The notes under the pieces are model-generated. The model was not told the origin of the DNA and did no database searches. It saw nothing but the letters and a program-made list of their open reading frames with translations. Both the position numbers and the translations under genes were made by a program. Below are positions 15,766-19,302 of a stretch of 19,302 bases of DNA, in pieces. Each line of letters opens with the position of its first letter. Position 1 is the first letter of the stretch. Origin of the DNA: Salinisphaera sp. UBA6602 (GTDB taxonomy: Bacteria; Pseudomonadota; Gammaproteobacteria; Nevskiales; Salinisphaeraceae); assembly GCA_002433465.1 (NCBI GenBank), contig DJIE01000057.1, forward strand, positions 1 to 19,302, read 5' to 3'.

Positions 15766-16632
15766 ATGCTGCTCGTGGATGCCAGTGTCTACATTTTCCG
15801 GGCGTTCCACTCGCTGCCCTCGAGTTTGACCGGGCGCGATGAGCAGCCGCTGAATGCGGTCTACGGTTATACGACCTTTCTCGTGCAGCTACTCGCAGCC
15901 GATGACGATCCCCAGGTCGCGGCCGCGTTCGACGAATCGCTCACCAGCTCGTTTCGCAACCAGTTCTTTGCCGATTACAAGGCCAACCGGGAGTTGCCGC
16001 CGGCCGCGCTCGAGGCCCAGATCGGTGCCTGTCGCGAAATCACCGAAGCACTGGGTGTGGCTACGCTCTCCAGCCCGGTCTACGAGGCCGACGACCTGAT
16101 CGGCACGCTGGCCAAAGACAGCGATACGCCGGTCACGATCGTGACCTCCGACAAGGATCTCGCCCAGATCATGGGCCCGGACGACATCCTGTGGGACTAC
16201 GCCCGCGAAACCCGTTACCACTGTGCGGCGATCGAGGCCAAGTTCGGCGTGCCGCCCGCGCGTATTGCCGACTATCTGGCCCTGGTCGGCGACACCGTCG
16301 ACAATATCCCCGGCGTGCCCGGCATCGGCGCCAAGACGGCGGCGTCGTTGCTCCAGCAGTTCAATGGCATCGATGCGCTGCTGGGCGATCTCGACGGCGT
16401 CGCCGCCAGCGGTCTGCGCGGGGCGAAATCTCTGGCAGCCAAGCTCGAAGCCCACGCCGAGCAGGTGCGCCTGTCCTATCGCTTGGCCACGATCGTGACC
16501 GATATCGATCTCGCGGGCGAGCAGCGCGACATCCGTCGGCGCGCACCCGATCACGAAAAGCTGAGTTCGATCTGCGACCGGCTCGGCGTGGGCGAGCGTC
16601 TGCGTAAACGCCTCGGTGTGGCCACTTCGTGA
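15766..16632 (+). CDS. 5'-3' exonuclease / flap endonuclease (FEN family)
   Basis: A 288-residue stand-alone nuclease resembling the N-terminal domain of DNA polymerase I. Metal-binding acidic residues are in place: Asp5 (LLVDAS), Asp56 (AFDES), the EADDLIG group at 107-113, Asp129 and Asp131 in TSDKD, and Asp176 and Asp179 in GDTVDNIPG. YKANR (71-75) is the conserved basic patch of the arch region, and PGIGAKTAA (185-193) the helix-hairpin-helix that grips the duplex. Such proteins remove 5' flaps or RNA primers. It could be the functional equivalent of E. coli ExoIX (Xni), although it reads closer to the PolA domain, so no symbol is given. An in-frame ATG at 15745 is an alternative start. 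Confidence 0.9.
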   Translation: MLLVDASVYIFRAFHSLPSSLTGRDEQPLNAVYGYTTFLVQLLAADDDPQVAAAFDESLTSSFRNQFFADYKANRELPPAALEAQIGACREITEALGVATLSSPVYEADDLIGTLAKDSDTPVTIVTSDKDLAQIMGPDDILWDYARETRYHCAAIEAKFGVPPARIADYLALVGDTVDNIPGVPGIGAKTAASLLQQFNGIDALLGDLDGVAASGLRGAKSLAAKLEAHAEQVRLSYRLATIVTDIDLAGEQRDIRRRAPDHEKLSSICDRLGVGERLRKRLGVATS

Positions 16633-17507
16633 TCGATTGGGCCGCGATCGACTCGGCTATCGCGAAAGCCCAGGGGGCGCCGTTTGCCGGCGAGCGACGC
16701 ACGCGGCTGGGCGGCGGCTCGATCAATACCGCCTATCGGATCGAAGCCGGCGAGCGAAGCTATTTCGTCAAACTCAACCGCGCCGAACGCGAGACGATGT
16801 TCGCGGCGGAAGCGGCCGGCCTGGCCGAGTTGGGCCAGGCCGTGGGGCTGCGCGTGCCGCGCGTGATCGCCCAGGGTCGTGCCGGCGCCCATGCCTATCT
16901 CGTGCTTGAGCACATTGCACTCCATGCGCTGAGCCCGGCCGCGATGACGCGCCTGGGCGAGGCGCTGGCCGATATGCACGGCATTGTGGCAGCCCGCTAT
17001 GGCTTCGAGCGCGACAACACCATCGGCACCAGCGCCCAGCCCAACGCCTGGCATGCCGAATGGCTGGAATTCTGGCGCGAGAACCGTCTCGCGGTGATGC
17101 TCGATGTGCTGGCGCCCCGGCATCGGGGTCTGGCGCGCGACGGCGATGCGCTGCTGGCCGTGCTCGACACGCTGCTGGCACGGCATCGGCACGAGCCGTC
17201 GCTGGTTCACGGCGACCTGTGGGGCGGCAACGTCGGCATGGACGCAAACGGCGTGCCCGTGCTGTTCGATCCGGCCGTCTATTACGGCGATCGCGAAACG
17301 GATCTGGCCATGGCCGAGCTGTTTGGCGGCTTTTCGCCGCTGTTCTTCGAGGCCTACTGGGGCGCCTGGCCGATGAGCGACGGCTATCGCCATGTGCGGC
17401 GCCCGCTCTATCAGCTCTATCACCTGCTCAACCATGCCCGTTTGTTCGGCGGCCACTACGTGGCCGAGAGCCGGCGTGTGATGCAGCAGCTGCTGGCCCA
17501 CGCCTGA
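16629..17507 (+). CDS. Fructosamine kinase family protein
   Basis: A 292-residue protein kinase-like small-molecule kinase (fructosamine/ketosamine-3-kinase family). Family members phosphorylate sugar adducts on protein lysines so that they come off, a repair of glycation damage. The Gly-rich LGGGSINTAYRI is at 27-38, Lys48 (FVKLN) is the ATP-binding lysine, the catalytic loop HGDLWGGN is at 194-201 with Asp196, and DPAVYYGDRE (214-223) replaces the DFG segment, with YGDRE.DLAM typical of the family. The GTG start overlaps the exonuclease stop as GTGA, so translation is probably coupled. It is intact and about the length of E. coli YniA. Substrate is inferred from family only. Confidence 0.92.
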   Translation: MIDWAAIDSAIAKAQGAPFAGERRTRLGGGSINTAYRIEAGERSYFVKLNRAERETMFAAEAAGLAELGQAVGLRVPRVIAQGRAGAHAYLVLEHIALHALSPAAMTRLGEALADMHGIVAARYGFERDNTIGTSAQPNAWHAEWLEFWRENRLAVMLDVLAPRHRGLARDGDALLAVLDTLLARHRHEPSLVHGDLWGGNVGMDANGVPVLFDPAVYYGDRETDLAMAELFGGFSPLFFEAYWGAWPMSDGYRHVRRPLYQLYHLLNHARLFGGHYVAESRRVMQQLLAHA

Positions 17508-17545
17508 GCCGCCCGCGCCGCGCTGTAGTCGCGTCGGCGCATGCG

Positions 17546-17551
17546 TACAAT
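17546..17551 (+). promoter_or_regulatory. Possible -10 of ttcA
   Basis: TACAAT matches five of six consensus bases and lies 44 bases before the ttcA ATG, in an 88-base spacer. The -35 at the right distance (CTGTAG) is poor. Confidence 0.3.
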
Positions 17552-17595
17552 GACGCGCATCGTTTTCGATTGATGGCAACGCCAGGCAACGCGCC

Positions 17596-18417
17596 ATGTC
17601 CGATATTCCGGTACTCGATACCCGCCCGCCGGCCGGCCTGACGCCGGGCTCGGTCGGGGCGAACAAGCTCGCCAAGCGGCTCAAGCGCCTGACCGGCCAG
17701 GCCGTGACCGACTACGACATGATCCGCGACGGCGATCGCATCATGGTTTGTCTGTCCGGAGGCAAGGACAGCTACACCATGCTCGACATGCTGCGCTATC
17801 TGCAGGAGGTCGCGCCCGTGCGTTTCGAGCTGCGCGCGGTGAACCTGGACCAGAAGCAGCCCGGCTTCCCCGAACATATCCTGCCGGCCTATCTGGACAA
17901 GCTCGGCGTCGACTACGAAATACTCGAGCGCGATACGTATAGCGTGGTCACCGAGAAGGTACCCGAAGGCGCGACCATGTGCGGGCTGTGTTCGCGCCTG
18001 CGGCGCGGCATTCTCTATCGCTATGCCCGCGAAAACGGCTTTAATCGGATCGCGCTCGGTCACCATCGCGACGACATCGTTGAAACCATGTTCCTGAACA
18101 TGTTCCACGGCGCGCGCATGGCCGGCATGCCGCCCAAACTGCGTTCCGACGACGGCGAGAACGTGGTCATCCGGCCGTTGTCCTACTGCAGCGAGCGCGA
18201 TATCGAAAAATACGCACGGCTGAATCAGTATCCGATCATCCCCTGCAATCTGTGCGGCTCGCAGGCCAACCTGCAGCGTCAGAACATCAAGGCCATGCTT
18301 GCCGACTGGGAGCGCATCGATCCCGGCCGCAGCGAACGTATATTTCGTTCCATGACCCGTATTGCACCGTCGCAGATGGCCGATCGCGACCTGTTCGATT
18401 TCGCTGCGCTGGATTGA
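17596..18417 (+). CDS. ttcA: tRNA 2-thiocytidine biosynthesis protein TtcA
   Basis: A 273-residue ATP-dependent enzyme that places sulfur on cytidine 32 of certain tRNAs, using a [4Fe-4S] cluster. The PP-loop SGGKDS is at 54-59 and adenylates the target base. Cys129 and Cys132 form the CGLC pair, and PCNLC (Cys217, Cys220) supplies the remaining conserved cysteine. [17 protein letters not shown] and the C-terminal [14 protein letters not shown] pattern are characteristic of TtcA and separate it from TilS and other PP-loop enzymes. The ATG is preceded by AGG nine bases upstream. A 22-codon frame (17573-17641) overlaps the start in another frame but lacks a ribosome site. No intrinsic terminator is visible after the gene. 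Confidence 0.96.
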   Translation: MSDIPVLDTRPPAGLTPGSVGANKLAKRLKRLTGQAVTDYDMIRDGDRIMVCLSGGKDSYTMLDMLRYLQEVAPVRFELRAVNLDQKQPGFPEHILPAYLDKLGVDYEILERDTYSVVTEKVPEGATMCGLCSRLRRGILYRYARENGFNRIALGHHRDDIVETMFLNMFHGARMAGMPPKLRSDDGENVVIRPLSYCSERDIEKYARLNQYPIIPCNLCGSQANLQRQNIKAMLADWERIDPGRSERIFRSMTRIAPSQMADRDLFDFAALD

Positions 18418-18503
18418 TCCAGAACAAACGCCTGCACTTACCGATGCGTTATCAAAACGTTGAACAGGGGGCGCGAGCTGCCGTTATTCAAAATACGGTT
18501 TCA

Positions 18504-18532
18504 TTGAAAATCGTTCCTATTTAGCGCATACT
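18504..18532 (+). promoter_or_regulatory. Sigma-70-type promoter of the desaturase
   Basis: TTGAAA (18504-18509, five of six) and CATACT (18527-18532, four of six) are separated by exactly 17 bases in a locally AT-rich region. This is the best promoter in the window. The start site would fall near 18539, giving a leader of about 57 bases. Confidence 0.65.
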
Positions 18533-18535
18533 TTT

Positions 18536-18563
18536 GTTGTAGTGAACAGTTGTGCACTGCAAC
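18536..18563. promoter_or_regulatory. Palindromic operator candidate (FabR/DesT-like)
   Basis: Thirteen-base arms (18536-18548 and 18551-18563) match at 11 positions around a GT centre. The core AGTGAACAGTTGTGCACT (18541-18558) has the same 18-bp layout, AG-N-G-N-ACA-NN-TGT, that I recall for FabR and DesT operators at unsaturated fatty acid genes. It covers the predicted transcription start of the desaturase, where a TetR-family repressor would block it. Confidence 0.6.
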
Positions 18564-18595
18564 GTAATACCGCAATTCGTGAGGCGAACAACGCG

Positions 18596-19302
18596 ATGTC
18601 CGCAGAAAGGAAGTATCCTGCCAACCCCGAGCTGGACGACAAGTTCAACTGGGTCGAATTCATCCCGTTCGCGCTGCTGCACGTCGCGCTGATCGGCATC
18701 TGGTGGACCGGCTTCACCGCGACGTCGATCGCGCTGTGTGTCGGGCTGTACGTGGCGCGGGTGTTCGCCATCACGGCGGGCTACCATCGCTATTTCTCGC
18801 ATCGCGGCTACAAGACCAGCCGCGCTTTCCAGTTCGTGCTGGCCTTTGTCGGTTCGGCGGCACTGCAGCGTGGCCCGCTCTGGTGGGCAGCCAAGCACCG
18901 CGAACATCATCGCGATTCCGATATGCCGGCCGACTCGCATTCGCCGCGTCAGTACGGCTTTTTCGACTCCCATGTGGGCTGGGTGTATCGCGAAGCCCGC
19001 TCGCATGCCGACATGGATCTGATCAAGGACTTCTCCAAGTATCCGGAGATCCGCTGGATCGAGCGCCACCAGTTCCTGCCGGCGCTGATCGTGGCCGGGC
19101 TGTGTTTCGTCGTCGGCGGCTGGGCCGGCCTGGTGTCGGGCTTCGTGCTGTCGACCGTGCTCGTCTATCACGCCACGTTCACGATCAACTCGCTCAACCA
19201 CGTGATTGGCAAGCAGCGCTACCTTACCGGCGACGATTCCCGCAACAACTGGTTCCTGGCGCTGCTGACCATGGGTGAAGGCTGGCACAACAACCACCAT
19301 CA
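18596..19302 (+). CDS. Acyl-CoA (delta-9 type) fatty acid desaturase, cut by window end
   Basis: An integral membrane di-iron desaturase that puts a cis double bond into saturated acyl chains; 235 codons are present and the frame runs off the window. Histidine box 1 HRYFSH is at 64-69, box 2 HREHH at 101-105, and box 3 HNNHH at 231-235, just before the cut, preceded by GEGW. Hydrophobic pairs lie at about 24-62, 78-92, 161-172 and 177-198. NSLNH at 198-202 holds a further conserved histidine. The order and spacing match stearoyl-CoA desaturase-like bacterial enzymes such as DesB/DesC. ATG 18596 is preceded by GAGG eleven bases upstream, a loose ribosome site. Its promoter and palindrome suggest control by membrane fatty acid state. 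Confidence 0.92.
   Translation, partial: MSAERKYPANPELDDKFNWVEFIPFALLHVALIGIWWTGFTATSIALCVGLYVARVFAITAGYHRYFSHRGYKTSRAFQFVLAFVGSAALQRGPLWWAAKHREHHRDSDMPADSHSPRQYGFFDSHVGWVYREARSHADMDLIKDFSKYPEIRWIERHQFLPALIVAGLCFVVGGWAGLVSGFVLSTVLVYHATFTINSLNHVIGKQRYLTGDDSRNNWFLALLTMGEGWHNNHH

Noticed and set aside
17573..17641. A 22-codon upstream frame overlapping the ttcA start as a leader peptide
   Set aside because: No ribosome site, no runs of regulatory codons and no attenuator hairpin; probably chance.
18481..18498. CCGT...ACGG inverted repeat as a ttcA terminator
   Set aside because: A short, bulged, AT-containing stem with only a three-T run after it; too weak to call.

Overview
This window looks like a chromosomal piece of a GC-rich gammaproteobacterium. 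The gene neighbours point that way: priA-argS-SPOR protein (FtsN type) in one leftward block resembles the Pseudomonas arrangement, and UvrD and PriA are each almost exactly the length of their E. coli counterparts. A halophilic or marine relative such as Salinisphaera would fit the base composition, but that is a guess; no rRNA or other typing marker is present. I see no insertion sequence, prophage, CRISPR array, tRNA or rRNA.

Layout, left to right. 1-311 has no recognisable gene but several GC-rich inverted repeats. 312-584 (-) is a small RRM RNA-binding protein with its own terminator. 802-1569 (-) is an M48 lipoprotein metalloprotease, divergent from uvrD (1705-3864, +). uvrD is followed by a two-gene rightward unit: a DUF3187-like outer-membrane barrel (3921-4940) and a GluR0-like ligand-gated potassium channel (4967-6121). 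A convergent stem-loop separates these from the leftward block priA (8680-10878), argS (6907-8574) and a SPOR-domain FtsN-like protein (6176-6907). The argS stop and the SPOR start share one base.

Upstream of priA lies a 271-base spacer with two exact DnaA boxes and further near-matches. Next come a NUDIX hydrolase (11150-11731, -) and the proton-translocating transhydrogenase operon pntAA-pntAB-pntB (14757 to 11812, -), which ends in a strong UUCG-loop terminator. A secreted DUF4412-like protein (14913-15674, -) is divergent from a 5'-3' exonuclease (15766-16632, +). The exonuclease overlaps a fructosamine kinase-family gene (16629-17507, +) by four bases. ttcA (17596-18417, +) and a window-truncated acyl-CoA desaturase (18596 onward, +) close the window.

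Functionally this is mostly housekeeping: DNA repair and replication restart (UvrD, PriA, flap-type nuclease), translation (ArgS, TtcA), division (SPOR protein), NADPH and redox balance (Pnt), envelope quality control (M48) and membrane fluidity (desaturase). The most unusual parts are the ligand-gated channel paired with an outer-membrane barrel, the DnaA-box cluster in front of priA, and a long palindrome over the predicted desaturase start site that resembles FabR/DesT operators.
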